Made by a program: the position numbers and the translations under genes
DNA from: Perognathus longimembris pacificus
Lineage: Eukaryota; Chordata; Mammalia; Rodentia; Heteromyidae
Assembly: GCF_023159225.1 (NCBI RefSeq)
Contig: NC_063161.1
Location: forward strand, 5,291,580 to 5,355,579
DNA length: 64,000 nt
Direction of reading: 5' to 3'
Notes under the pieces: model-generated
Database searches by the model: none
What the model was told of the DNA's origin: nothing
The model's input: the letters and a program-made list of their open reading frames with translations, nothing else
Shown: positions 12,161 through 21,102 of the stretch, in pieces
Layout of the letters: every line of letters begins with the position of its first letter
Numbering within the stretch: the stretch's first letter is position 1

Positions 12161-15100
12161 CTGTCTTCTGGATCTGACAGAGTTTTCACTGTCTCAGTAA
12201 GAACATGCTCACCTCTACAAGCCATTAGTATGTAAACACATGTACTTCCACTACTTTAACCACCAACTTGTGTGCAGACAACTCTCAAGAAACCAATATG
12301 AAGTGTAATTTAAGTACTATTATGTATGCTTCTAAGGGCACTTAGCAACTCTAATTGATACCTAGTCAATTTCTTCCTCAGACTGTAAATTCATAGAGGG
12401 CAGGAACCAAATCTTACCCTCTTATATATCACAAATTCATGCAGTATTCAGCATAGAATAGCTGCCCAAGAAAGAAATATAGAATTATTTAAGAACAACA
12501 AATTGATTTTTCCTTATCTTACTCTAAGTGGGCAATTTCACCAAGTCTCAAGTAATGAGAACTACAATTCAAATACTAGGTACCCACAATTCTACCTTAC
12601 CTTCAATACAGAGATCAATTACACTCTCATCTTCCACACTGCATAAAAGTCCTTGGAGCAGAAGAAAGTAAGAAGAGAGTAGTTAATTTCTCTTTTAAGA
12701 GAAACAAATACACAGACAAAATTCACAGGCCAAATGAATTCTAAAACTAGCAGCTTTATGCAATGCACTAGTTAAATCTACACTTAGCCCTTAAACACCT
12801 TTTTTGGCTTTAAAAAAGATGAGAACTATCAAAGTAACACAGCAGAAAAACTGTGCTCTCTAGAGTCTATAACAGATGGGGGTAAATTCCAGCTCAGTAA
12901 TTTCTTAGTTATAATCTCCCTGAACTTTGAGACTCATCCTATTTCCCTTAAAAGACCATTCTGGCAGTTAAAAGCCTGAAAAGCCTCTGACATAGAGAGA
13001 AAAGCACTCAGTACAAGTTAGCTGCCCTACTGTCCAAAAGAACTCATTCCATTTAGATAATATAATCATACTAAAAGAAAGGACCTGATACCATTTAGTG
13101 CATCTCACTTTATATGTGAAGAAACTAAGGCCCAGGAGAAGGAAAATAACTTGATCAAGGTCACACCAAGGTCAGCAGACTCCCTTTCAGGACTTCTGAT
13201 TGTACACAAAATCTAAACCAGACTCTGAAAGATCACGCATTATCCATATTCCTCCTCATGCTATATTAAACTCTTAGCTATACTAAGGCTCATTACCATA
13301 AGATAAATCATATATCTTAGAAAGAGAGCCATACCTCCACCATATGACAAAGTGTTAGGCTAGCAAATTAAACTGTTACAATATAAACATCACCTTTCCA
13401 AAACGATTTCCCTAAGATTCCCCCAAAAGCAAACAGGCATGCTATACATGCAAAACTTATGCCAAGTTTCCCTTCTGAACGCACCAAAAAGCACACTGAT
13501 GAAGTAGATGCAGACTGTCTGGTCCTGAGCCACCAGCTGTATGACCAAGGAGGTGTGCCTCACAAAGGCATCTCGGAAGCAGGACAGCACGTGTTTTTTG
13601 CGTACCAACTTTGAGAAGATGAAGAGAAACATTCAGGAGTAACCAAGTCTAGGTAATCTGAACTCAAACAACTATCATTCCCTAGTTACGACATAACACG
13701 CAAGTGTCATCTAAACTGGATGTTGAGTATATGAAGATCCATACTCCCCATTGGGAGCATAGACAAGTTCATACCTTATACTTACGTAACACTTTACCCT
13801 TCAAAACCACTCTTTTTTTTTTCTTCCCCCAGTCCTGGGGCCTGAATTCAGGACCTGAGCACTGTCCCTGGCTTCTTTTTGAGCCACAGTGCTACTTGTG
13901 ATGCTGAGGAATTGAACCCAGGGCTTCATGTATACGAGTCAAGCACCCTACCACTCAGCCTTATTCCCAGCCCCCAAACCACTCTTTTATTCAGGCACTA
14001 GTGGCTCACGCCTGTAATTCTTGCTACTCAGGAAAATGAGATCTGAGGATTGCAGTTCAAAGCCAAAAACCTAGAAGTGAAGCTATGGCCCAAAGTGGTG
14101 GAACACCGGCCTTGAGCAGAAAAGCTCAAGGACAGCACCCAGGCCCTGAGTTCAATCCTCATGATCAACAAGAACAAAACACTCTTTTTAGCCTGGTGGT
14201 GGTGGCTCACACCTGTAATCCTAGCTACTCTCAGCTAGCTGAGATCTGAGAATTTCAGTTCAAAGCCAGCCCCAGCAGGAAAGTCCCTGAGATTCTCATC
14301 TCCAATGACCCACCAGAAAACTGTGGCTCAAAGTGGTAGACCGATAGCCTTGAGCAAACTCAAGAGACCCCGTGCCTAGACCCTGAGTTCAAGCCCCAAG
14401 ATGGAAAAAGAAAAAAAGGTAGACTGGAGGTGTGATTGAAGTGGTAGAGGGCTGGGAATATGGCCTAGTGGCAAGAGTACTTGCCTTGTATACATGAGGC
14501 CCTGGGTTCGATTCCTCAGCACCACATATATAGAAAGCGGCCAGAAGTGGCGCTGTGGCTCAAGTGGCAGAGTGCCAGCCTTGAGCAAAAAGAAGCCAAG
14601 GACAGTGCTCAGGCCCTAAGTCCAAGGTCCAGGACTGGCAAAAAAAAAAAAAAAAAAACATAAATAGAATGCAATCAAGCCTGATGGTGTCCACACACAC
14701 ACACGAGATGAAAAGAAAACCATTAGTCTAGCACCACCACCAAGCTATGAATTCGCTTCCCACGACTGTTAAAGTAATCTGAAAGAACTCATGGCAAAGG
14801 CGGGTGGAGGGTCCAAGCAGCCCATGTTGGAGCCAGCTCTGCCCATAGGGAAGATCTTCCCAGTGCACACCCCGCCCCCCACTTCTGCCTGACCAGAACC
14901 TCTACCATCACTGCCATCATGAAGACCAAGGCAGCAATTTACAGCCTCCCATAGCAGGAGAGGAGGAGGCCTCATTTTGGAAAGGGACAGCCTGCGGGGC
15001 ACCCTGGTCTGGGGCAGCAATGGCTGCCTCCGCCAGGTGAGGGGGCAGGCCCCGGGGGCCCAGAGGAGCAAGGCGAGTGGGCCAGGGTTCCCAGGGCAGG

Positions 15101-15361
15101 GGCAGGTCTGGAGGCGAAGGCCCGCGCCCAGGCCGCCGGGGGGGGGGGGGGCGGGGGGGGGCGAGGGGGGGGAAGGGGACGCCACCGCACCGACACGCCC
15201 TGCTCCGGGAGCAGCTCCAGGGTGCAGGCCAGGCAGAGGCGTGGGGCCACGGGCAGCAGCCAGTGCGGGTCATGTCGGTAGTGGGCTTTCTCCAGCAGCA
15301 GCACCGCGTCTTCATCCCTCCGGAATCCTGGAGGGCCCGCCGCCGCCGCCGCCGCCGCCAT
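4933..15361 (-). CDS. MEI1: MEI1, meiotic double-strand break formation protein 1 (5' part, coding exons 1-7)
   Basis: MEI1 is a germline protein required for programmed meiotic double-strand breaks. It is known from mouse mutants and acts with the REC114/MEI4 machinery on chromosome axes. Seven exons encode residues 1-287: 15191-15361, 13485-13608, 12601-12651, 11531-11604, 9335-9440, 7922-8125 and 4933-5063. All junctions are GT/AG and every phase joins, totalling 861 nt. The product closely follows human MEI1 as I remember it, for example [19 protein letters not shown] at the start and [10 protein letters not shown] in exon 2. Human MEI1 is about 1,270 residues, so roughly three quarters of the gene lies beyond base 1; bases 1-4,932 are intron 7. 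The helical, leucine-rich sequence fits the armadillo-like fold proposed for the family. The start is the ATG before an alanine run encoded by GCG/GCC repeats inside a CpG island. Confidence 0.95.
5430..5800 (+). repeat. MIR SINE fragment split by a younger SINE
   Basis: MIR-like text (ttgaccaagttccttagcct and later actcaataaatgtattctga) is separated by the IDL-Geo copy at 5551-5757. Confidence 0.6.
5551..5757 (-). repeat. IDL-Geo SINE
   Basis: Flanked by ctggcacaattttt duplicates; carries the gagcgggaagaag subfamily marker. Confidence 0.93.
5850..6016 (+). repeat. IDL-Geo SINE
   Basis: Older subtype with cttgcatgcatg and acataaacagaaaa; the Geo part is partly deleted. Confidence 0.85.
6024..6128 (+). 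repeat. Monomeric tRNA-type SINE
   Basis: catggctcagttggtagagt (box A-like) and ggagttcaagtccca (box B-like) followed by poly(A), with no ID-like or B1-like head. Confidence 0.65.
6189..6305 (+). repeat. B1-like monomer
   Basis: 7SL-type head without a Geo tail. Confidence 0.6.
6716..6918 (+). repeat. IDL-Geo SINE, first of a tandem pair
   Basis: Preceded by ccagaaatggtatttgag, whose near copy appears only after the second SINE. Confidence 0.92.
6919..7132 (+). repeat. IDL-Geo SINE, second of a tandem pair
   Basis: Different subfamily (cctacacatgaagctctcgg, atggaaaacggccagaaggg). Followed by ccagaaatggtacttgag. Confidence 0.92.
7266..7472 (+). repeat. IDL-Geo SINE with (AAAT)n tail
   Basis: Flanked by ataatttaacaggtag duplicates. 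The tail has become an AAAT microsatellite; the gene-distal half has lost about ten nt. Confidence 0.93.
7922..8125 (-). CDS. MEI1: MEI1 coding exon 6
   Basis: Residues 176-243, including [20 protein letters not shown] and ending QINCL. Acceptor ctgatcag, donor TTGG|GTGAGA. Confidence 0.94.
8545..8660 (+). repeat. B1-like monomer
   Basis: agcatggtatcacaagccta head ending in an A-rich tail; no Geo module. Confidence 0.65.
8662..8868 (+). repeat. IDL-Geo SINE
   Basis: Inserted in the tail of the preceding B1-like element. Confidence 0.92.
8972..9085 (+). repeat. B1-like monomer
   Basis: Diverged 7SL-type head followed by a G-rich simple tract (9,090-9,140). Confidence 0.6.
9335..9440 (-). 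CDS. MEI1: MEI1 coding exon 5
   Basis: Residues 141-175, beginning [20 protein letters not shown]. The donor TATA|GTAAGT is near consensus and the exon ends in phase 1. Confidence 0.93.
9813..10016 (+). repeat. IDL-Geo SINE
   Basis: Older subtype; short caattta flank duplicates. Confidence 0.88.
10140..10245 (+). repeat. B1-like monomer
   Basis: Diverged 7SL-type head with A-rich tail. Confidence 0.55.
10676..10785 (+). repeat. Monomeric tRNA-type SINE with (AC)n tail
   Basis: catggctcaggtggtaaagc and cattcaatccctagta, ending in an AC microsatellite. Confidence 0.6.
11179..11381 (+). repeat. IDL-Geo SINE
   Basis: Complete copy in MEI1 intron 4, about 150 nt downstream of exon 4's 3' edge. 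Confidence 0.92.
11531..11604 (-). CDS. MEI1: MEI1 coding exon 4
   Basis: A 74-nt exon, residues 116-140, (V)[19 protein letters not shown] then KCHKE. The donor GAG|GTTGGT departs from consensus at +3 and +4. Confidence 0.9.
11860..12034 (-). repeat. IDL-Geo SINE
   Basis: Inverted and worn copy with a shortened ID-like end. Confidence 0.85.
12116..12156. repeat. (GT)n microsatellite
   Basis: About 20 GT units. Confidence 0.97.
12375..12480 (+). repeat. L2-like 3' end fragment
   Basis: tgtaaattcatagagggcag and aaccaaatctt resemble the conserved L2 3' end. Confidence 0.45.
12601..12651 (-). CDS. MEI1: MEI1 coding exon 3
   Basis: A 51-nt exon, residues 99-115 (G)[16 protein letters not shown]. 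Acceptor ctccaag, donor GAAG|GTAAGG. Exons 2 and 4 fit only if this exon is included. Confidence 0.92.
13095..13215 (-). repeat. MIR-like fragment
   Basis: gaagaaactaaggcccagga and cttgatcaaggtcaca match the MIR core in reverse orientation. Confidence 0.5.
13485..13608 (-). CDS. MEI1: MEI1 coding exon 2
   Basis: Residues 58-98 ([20 protein letters not shown] onward), ending in phase 1 after VLF. Acceptor ctcaaag; donor TTG|GTGCGT. Confidence 0.94.
13808..13973 (-). repeat. IDL-Geo SINE
   Basis: Flanked by aaaccactctttt duplicates; internally shortened. Confidence 0.88.
13990..14180 (+). repeat. B1-like head plus Geo tail SINE
   Basis: Composite copy; tail followed by acactctttt. Confidence 0.78.
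14188..14420 (+). repeat. B1-like head plus Geo tail SINE
   Basis: Second composite copy in a row. Confidence 0.78.
14446..14692 (+). repeat. IDL-Geo SINE with 35-nt 3' passenger sequence
   Basis: SINE body to 14657. The next 35 nt (14658-14692) are identical to the unique 3' flank of the IDL-Geo copy at 50154 in XRCC6. Confidence 0.85.
15191..15361 (-). CDS. MEI1: MEI1 coding exon 1
   Basis: Residues 1-57, from M-A7[10 protein letters not shown] to LLPEQGVS. The donor TCG|GTGCGG is weaker than consensus. The ATG overlaps a (CGG)n-type trinucleotide run coding for seven alanines. Confidence 0.92.
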
Positions 15362-15550
15362 CCGCCTCACGGGCCTCGGCGGCGCCTCGAGTGCCCCAAG
15401 CTTCAGAACTTTCCCCGCGCAAACTCGGCGCAGGCGCACTTGGCAGCGAGACCGGCCCGCGCGTGCGCACTGGCGCGCGCTCCCCACGCGGCGTCTGCGC
15501 GCCGCCCTGTGTCTGCCTGCCGACCTCTCTGAGTTGCTGCCCGGCTGCCC
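15362..15550 (-). promoter_or_regulatory. MEI1 CpG-island promoter
   Basis: Dense CpG with repeated gcgcgc and gcgcaggcgc motifs directly upstream of the MEI1 ATG, flanked at 15,555 by a SINE. No TATA box is seen. Confidence 0.55.
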
Positions 15551-15554
15551 GGGA

Positions 15555-15755
15555 ATCCTAGCTGCTCCGGGGGCTGAGATCTGAGGATCACGGTTCGAAG
15601 CCAGGGAGGGCCGGAAAGCCCATGAGACTTATTCCCAATTGACCGCCCCAAAGCCGGAAGTGGCGCTGTGGCCCAAGTGGTAGAGTGCCAGCCCTGTGCT
15701 GAAGAGCTCGGGGACAACGCCCGGGCCCAGAGTTCAAGCCCCCCCACCCAAAAAA
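15555..15755 (+). repeat. B1-like head plus Geo tail SINE
   Basis: GC-rich copy abutting the MEI1 CpG island. Confidence 0.8.
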
Positions 15756-15884
15756 ACCCAGCCAGGAAATGGAAACATGTTACGGGGGGTGGGCAAAGAG
15801 GTGGGGCACAGAAATAGAGGAAGCGCGAGCAAATGGAGTCATTATATTCAGTGTGCACTGTGTATAAAATGCAAAAAAAAGTGT

Positions 15885-15909
15885 GCGTGTGTGTGTGTGT
15901 GTGTGTGTA
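15885..15909. repeat. (GT)n microsatellite
   Basis: About 12 units at the end of the adjoining inverted SINE. Confidence 0.9.
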
Positions 15910-16122
15910 GACTGAGATTTGAACTCAGGGCCTGCAATCTGGCTTGGCTTTTTCAAAAGCCCACATCTGGCTCTCCACCTGTTCTACCACTTTCACTTCC
16001 CGCCTTTTACTGGTTAATTGGAGGTAAGTGTCTCTCCAACTTGTCTTTCCAGGCTGTCTTCAAAGCACCATTCTCATATCTTAACCTCCTGAAGAGCTAG
16101 GATGACAGGCATGATCCACCAG
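15910..16122 (-). repeat. B1-like head plus Geo tail SINE
   Basis: Inverted, diverged composite copy. Confidence 0.72.
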
Positions 16123-16698
16123 CGCCACAACCCGCTGAAATTTATCTATGGAGAAGACGTGACACCCATTGATTGAATCCATCGAGTCAGGCATTTTAAT
16201 CTTGACCAAAGTAAAATGACTCACTGTAGCATGTCCTATGGTAGACCTGGAAACGCAATAAAATATTCCAGTAGGAAATAGTTGAGTCTTGAAGGGGTAG
16301 GGATGAATTTTGCAGGAAGTCAGTTCACAGGCAGCAAAATCCTAGCAGGACAGCCCATGATCACCTCCCTTTCTTGGGACCAGAACTACCTGAATAACAG
16401 TGTCCTACTCAGACTTTTAGTACCCCCCAATCCTGAGGTTGTTGATCCATCCTCAGTTAGAATCGGCTTGAGACTAGGGCAGGACAGAACCATACCAGAA
16501 ATGTTCATGAACTCTGTGGCATGGTGAGAGGGCAGGAGCTTAAGAAATGGCATTGGATTGACCCACATTCCCCAAATCTCAAAAACCACAGGATATAAGT
16601 GGCTTCCACCCCATCCATAAAGTATTACGAAGCCCCCAAAGGTAGCATTCAGAAAACACAGGCCAAAGAAATCCGTACAGAACCCCCCAAAAACCAAT

Positions 16699-16704
16699 TT
16701 TATT
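16699..16704 (-). terminator. Poly(A) signal of the C22orf46-like gene
   Basis: AATAAA on the minus strand about 75 nt past the stop codon at 16780. Cleavage is expected near 16,680, well short of MEI1 exon 1. Confidence 0.7.
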
Positions 16705-16779
16705 AGAAGCTCTGGAGATGAGTAATTAATTCATACTCATTGCTTCTCTGGCGCCTCCTAAGGACTCGGGACCAGTGGC

Positions 16780-19700
16780 CTACTTTTTAAAGCCACCTTG
16801 GAAGATAAAGCATTTCAACCGCTTTATAAAACCAAACTTCCGGGGGGCTGGTAGATTTCGTGGAATCCAGTTTGTCTTGTCACGTGTCCCCCGGGCCTGG
16901 TTGATGTCTGTCTGAGGAAAAGCTACCCCAGCACAGAAATATCCTGGTGGCTGAAAGTTGCTCTCTAAAGCTGTTTGAATTCCAACGATGTCCTCCCTTG
17001 AACGTGGGTCACCCACGTGTGGAAGCAAGATAGGGTCTCTCAGAGTCAGGTTGGGGGCTGAGTACTGGGCCTTGGCAGGCTGCGGGGTCCAGGCTATGTT
17101 GCTGGGCAGAGACATGCTTGTCCTGGCCACGATGGAGCGGGTACTCCCTTTGAGGCTGGAGGGCTCCGTGGAATAGAAGGAAGGTTGCTCCCCGGGTCCT
17201 CTCTCCTTTGCAGCCTCCACGCTTCCTCTTCTGTGGTGTGTGGATTGCCCACATTCGAGTCTGGAGGGCTCAGGGTCTCCCCTGGATGTGTGCTCTTTCT
17301 TCCAATAATCCTGATCAGCCCTGGAGGAGGAGGAGGTCTGCATTCTGCTGGAAGCCCCCTCTGCCATCTGGGAGATCCCTGTCCTGATCGTTTCCCTGCC
17401 TCTGGTATTCTCATGGGAAAGATCCAGTACTCTTACAGGGCCACACCTGCTCCTAGACTCTGAAGCTGACCTGGGGCTCCTGGGAGCCAGGACCTTCGAC
17501 GTGGAGGCTTCTTCTTGGACTTGTGGTTCTCTGGCTCCCCCTGGTGGCCTGCTTCTCTTAGGCTTCACTGGTGGAATGGCACTGCCTGGTCTCTGCTTCC
17601 CCAAAGGTCTGGCCTGTGTGGGAAGGTTTGAGCTTTTTCTTTCTGGAGGTGGAAGGCTTTGGGATCTCGCTGGAGCTTTAACACCTGACACGGAACTCTG
17701 GATGCCATCATGCCTTTGGAGCTCCTGGTTTGTGCATAACCCCGGCAGCCTTACCTCAGCCACAGGCAAAGAGCAAGATTGCAAGAAGTTAAAGAGCAAA
17801 TAAGACTCCAGGATCCGCCACGGGAGGCCCCATCTCAGGTGCGCGATCCTCCGCCGCATGAGGGCCTCCAGTAGCAGCCGTTTGCTCTTCCTGAGGGTTG
17901 GCCAAGTGGGTATGACATCGAGGGCAGCGGAGGCACCCCCCAAAGCTGTGGCGGCTTGGGAAGCCCGGCCACATGGGTGAGAAGGGCAGTCAGAGGGCAC
18001 CGAAGATAGTGGATTCTGGGATTGCCATGTGCAGCTGGAGGGCTTCCTCTGTCGTCTTCTTTGGGATTCCAGTCTGGTCTTTGGGGAGGCTGGAGTGTTC
18101 CCAGCTTTGTGCTCCATCTCAGAATGGGGGGCAGAGGCTACACTATTTACGGTCACTGTCTGCCTGTGATCCATAGCCTCATATCCAGAGGCAACGAGGG
18201 CTGGGGACTGCGCCAGGCTGTGCTTCCTGCCTGCAGGCACCTCGCTGGCAGGATGTTCACCTTGGAGGCTGATCCTGAGAGCATCCTCTCCTCCAACTGG
18301 GTTGTTGTCTCCTTTCCTGGGTGCTCCACACCACCCAGGCCCCTCCCCTCTGCCTTTTCTCTGGTTTCTTACACCCTGGATTTCTGCAGCATCCTCAACT
18401 CCCTCCTTGTCCTGGTTCTCTTGCGCTGGCGTCTGGCCCTCTTGTTTTGGGTCATCTTCCATAGATATCTGGGTCTTTGCGCCACCATCACCTGTGGCTT
18501 TCCTCACATTTCTCTTCCGCTGTTTTTCCATTTCTGCTCCATTTCTACCTCTGATCTGTCCCCGGTTCTTCCTCCTCACGGAACAGATCTTTCTGTTAAT
18601 TCTGCTTCTTAGCACTCTCTGCTTCTTCCTCTTCAATCTCTGCGTCTTTCTTCCATCCTCACTGCTCGCCATTCTCTGGCTTCTCCTCGTGGCCACCTGA
18701 TTTTCCGCAGGGTTCTCTGCTCCAGGAAGCTCCCAGCTCCCCCTGCCTGGGGAACAGCTCCCCCTTTCACTCTCCAACTGTCTACGCCACCTCTCAGGTC
18801 TTTGGTCCTTTACATCATCCTCTCCTCTTGGTTCTCTCTGGTTTCTCTTCTTCTCGGTTCCATCCTTAACTCCCATTGGCTTGTTCTCCCACTCTGATAA
18901 ATGGGTGTGCCCATCTCTGTTATGACCCCACTGACTCTGGCCTCCTTCCCCCACTTCCCTGATCTCTGTCGCACTCTCCAGGACTTTCACGTCTTGTGTA
19001 TGTGTTTCTGTGTCATTCTCACACTCAGCCTGCTCTCCTTTCCTCCCTCCTGATGAATGGATTTCTCCACCACCAAAATTACTCATTATTTCTCCCCATT
19101 TTCCTGCCTCCAACGTCAGGGTGTTTTCATCATCATTGCCCTTAATACGTTCCTGATTCTTCCACTTCGATATATGTATTTTATGTATCTTTTGGTGAAA
19201 TTCATTTCTTAGTTGACCTGGATAGTCTCGCCCAACTGCCAGGGTGTCTGGACCATCTTCACCTTGAACCCTTCTCAGATTTCCCTTCTCTGAAGCCTGA
19301 AAATCAATTCCATTCTTAACTCCAATCTTGGATTTCCTCTCTGCGGGACGAATGTCCACATCAATTTTATGTCTTAAATGTCCTTGATTCTTGGCCTCAG
19401 GGGCTAGGATGTGTGTGCCATCCTCATCTCCATCCTTTCTCTGATCATTCTCTGGCACCTGAATTTCTGCTCCGAATTCACCACGAAACTGCCTCTGATT
19501 TCCCCAACATGCTATGTCAACTTCTCGGTGAATTTCCCCTGCTACCAGGCTCTGGTTTTCCCAACATGCTGCCTGGATCACCACCCAGTCCTCCTGTCTT
19601 ATCTCTCTGTGCATCTTCCTCCTTCTTATCTGGCATTTCTCAGCCTCCTGGTCCCTTCCCAGGCTTTGTTTTTCCCATCCCCCTCGAATGGCATGTCTTG

Positions 19701-21102
19701 ATAGATTCTGCTTCTCCCTGCAGGATTCTTGGGTGCTCTTGGCTTTCTCATTTCCACTCTGACCTTGTTTCACCCCCAGTGGTGTTTGTATTTCAGTAAG
19801 TTTCTCGTTTCCAACGCATCGGTGCTGTCCCCACTCAAGGGTCTGGATCTCTGCATCGTCACCATCTTGTTGGGTTGCTCCCAGGTTCTCCCCGTCAGAT
19901 GTCTGGGTTTGCACAGCACCCGCACTTCCGGCCTGGTCCTGGTTTCTCCTCTCCTCTGCCTCAGTTTCTGCACCAGGATCAATGCCAGCCTGGCCTTGTG
20001 TCTCTTGCTGTGGCACCTTGGACTTCTTACCACTATCCCCTCCAGTCCATCCTTGGATCTCTTTTTCCTCCCTTCTGGCCTCTTTCTCTTGCTTCTGAAA
20101 TGACTGAATCTCTACAGCATCCTCACTTCCACTCTTCCCTTGGTTCCCCCACTCTGGTGTCTGGGTCTCGGCATCTGTTTTCCATCTTAATCCCTCTTGG
20201 TTCCCTCTTGGGTGAGCCTGAGGGGGCTTCTTATCTTCAAGCTCTTTCTGTTCTTTCTGCTCTCGCTCTCCAATTGGGGTTTGATTTTCAACTCCCACAT
20301 AGTCCTGGTTCTCCCGTACTGCTGTCTGGATTTTTCCATCAGTTTTACATATTAGTGTCTTCAGGCCTTTGTACCCCAGGGCCTCAGCTGCTGCACCATC
20401 CTTCATTCTAAAACCTACAGAGAGTTGGCCCCTGGATGCTTGGATTCCCCAGGAATCCTCCCCCCTGCCCTCTCTCTGGTCCTGGGGGGCTGGCATCTCC
20501 CCACTATTCTCTCTGCCCATAGCCTGGGTTTCACTCTGTGGCACGCCTCTCTCTTGGAGGCTGTTCCAGGACATCCAGGTGGGCATTTCCTGTTGTTGGC
20601 TGGGAGGATCCCCCAGGAAATCTCTGTGCAAGAACTGCAGTCTTTGAGCTGAAAGATTTGGGAGAGACATGGCCAGGGTCATGGCGGTGGGGTCCCGCAA
20701 GCGAACTGCAGGCTCCACTGGCACCAGCTTCCTCTGGGAGTGAACCAGCAGCTGCCCCACCTGTTGGCATGTGTGAAGACGAAGCCGAGTCTCTCTATCC
20801 CTAAGACCCCAGGGAGTCCTCTCTGCTTCTGAAGAACTGCCCCGAGGGAGAAGGCAGGTGCTTGAAAAGGAAGAGGTGCAAAAGAAGGACTCGGAGAGGG
20901 GGTGGACACCCCAAGGTGGGTCCTGACACGGCTGCTGCGGCCAGAGTAGGGATTGGACCCAGGGTTCCGGGAGGCTTCTCTGGGTCTCCACCAACTGCTG
21001 GACAGGGGGGTCTTTGAGCTCGTCAGGATGGAAGAATCCAGAACGCATCCCAAAGGAAGTGCCATGTCTCTCAAAAGATTTTGCCCGCTTCTGTGGTTGG
21101 AC
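16780..21102 (-). CDS. C22orf46: C22orf46-like gene, exon 2 (giant terminal coding exon)
   Basis: A 4.3-kb exon. Acceptor cctacag is at 21103-21109. The first in-frame ATG inside the exon (21048) is not the start, because the 18 codons before it continue the exon 1 frame. A minus-strand AATAAA at 16699-16704 lies about 75 nt after the stop. Confidence 0.9.
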   Translation of the reverse strand, partial: VQPQKRAKSFERHGTSFGMRSGFFHPDELKDPPVQQLVETQRSLPEPWVQSLLWPQQPCQDPPWGVHPLSESFFCTSSFSSTCLLPRGSSSEAERTPWGLRDRETRLRLHTCQQVGQLLVHSQRKLVPVEPAVRLRDPTAMTLAMSLPNLSAQRLQFLHRDFLGDPPSQQQEMPTWMSWNSLQERGVPQSETQAMGRENSGEMPAPQDQREGRGEDSWGIQASRGQLSVGFRMKDGAAAEALGYKGLKTLICKTDGKIQTAVRENQDYVGVENQTPIGEREQKEQKELEDKKPPQAHPRGNQEGLRWKTDAETQTPEWGNQGKSGSEDAVEIQSFQKQEKEARREEKEIQGWTGGDSGKKSKVPQQETQGQAGIDPGAETEAEERRNQDQAGSAGAVQTQTSDGENLGATQQDGDDAEIQTLEWGQHRCVGNEKLTEIQTPLGVKQGQSGNEKAKSTQESCREKQNLSRHAIRGGWEKQSLGRDQEAEKCQIRRRKMHREIRQEDWVVIQAACWENQSLVAGEIHREVDIACWGNQRQFRGEFGAEIQVPENDQRKDGDEDGTHILAPEAKNQGHLRHKIDVDIRPAERKSKIGVKNGIDFQASEKGNLRRVQGEDGPDTLAVGRDYPGQLRNEFHQKIHKIHISKWKNQERIKGNDDENTLTLEAGKWGEIMSNFGGGEIHSSGGRKGEQAECENDTETHTQDVKVLESATEIREVGEGGQSQWGHNRDGHTHLSEWENKPMGVKDGTEKKRNQREPRGEDDVKDQRPERWRRQLESERGSCSPGRGSWELPGAENPAENQVATRRSQRMASSEDGRKTQRLKRKKQRVLRSRINRKICSVRRKNRGQIRGRNGAEMEKQRKRNVRKATGDGGAKTQISMEDDPKQEGQTPAQENQDKEGVEDAAEIQGVRNQRKGRGEGPGWCGAPRKGDNNPVGGEDALRISLQGEHPASEVPAGRKHSLAQSPALVASGYEAMDHRQTVTVNSVASAPHSEMEHKAGNTPASPKTRLESQRRRQRKPSSCTWQSQNPLSSVPSDCPSHPCGRASQAATALGGASAALDVIPTWPTLRKSKRLLLEALMRRRIAHLRWGLPWRILESYLLFNFLQSCSLPVAEVRLPGLCTNQELQRHDGIQSSVSGVKAPARSQSLPPPERKSSNLPTQARPLGKQRPGSAIPPVKPKRSRPPGGAREPQVQEEASTSKVLAPRSPRSASESRSRCGPVRVLDLSHENTRGRETIRTGISQMAEGASSRMQTSSSSRADQDYWKKEHTSRGDPEPSRLECGQSTHHRRGSVEAAKERGPGEQPSFYSTEPSSLKGSTRSIVARTSMSLPSNIAWTPQPAKAQYSAPNLTLRDPILLPHVGDPRSREDIVGIQTALESNFQPPGYFCAGVAFPQTDINQARGTRDKTNWIPRNLPAPRKFGFIKRLKCFIFQGGFKK

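Noticed and set aside
14977..15561. Plus-strand frames of 150-194 codons over the MEI1 first exon.
   Set aside because: CpG-island DNA lacks stop codons by composition; the minus-strand MEI1 exon explains the region.
17009..20804. Many 60-200 codon open frames on the plus strand and other frames between 16,900 and 21,100.
   Set aside because: They are antisense or out-of-frame shadows of the 4.3-kb coding exon and match no family.
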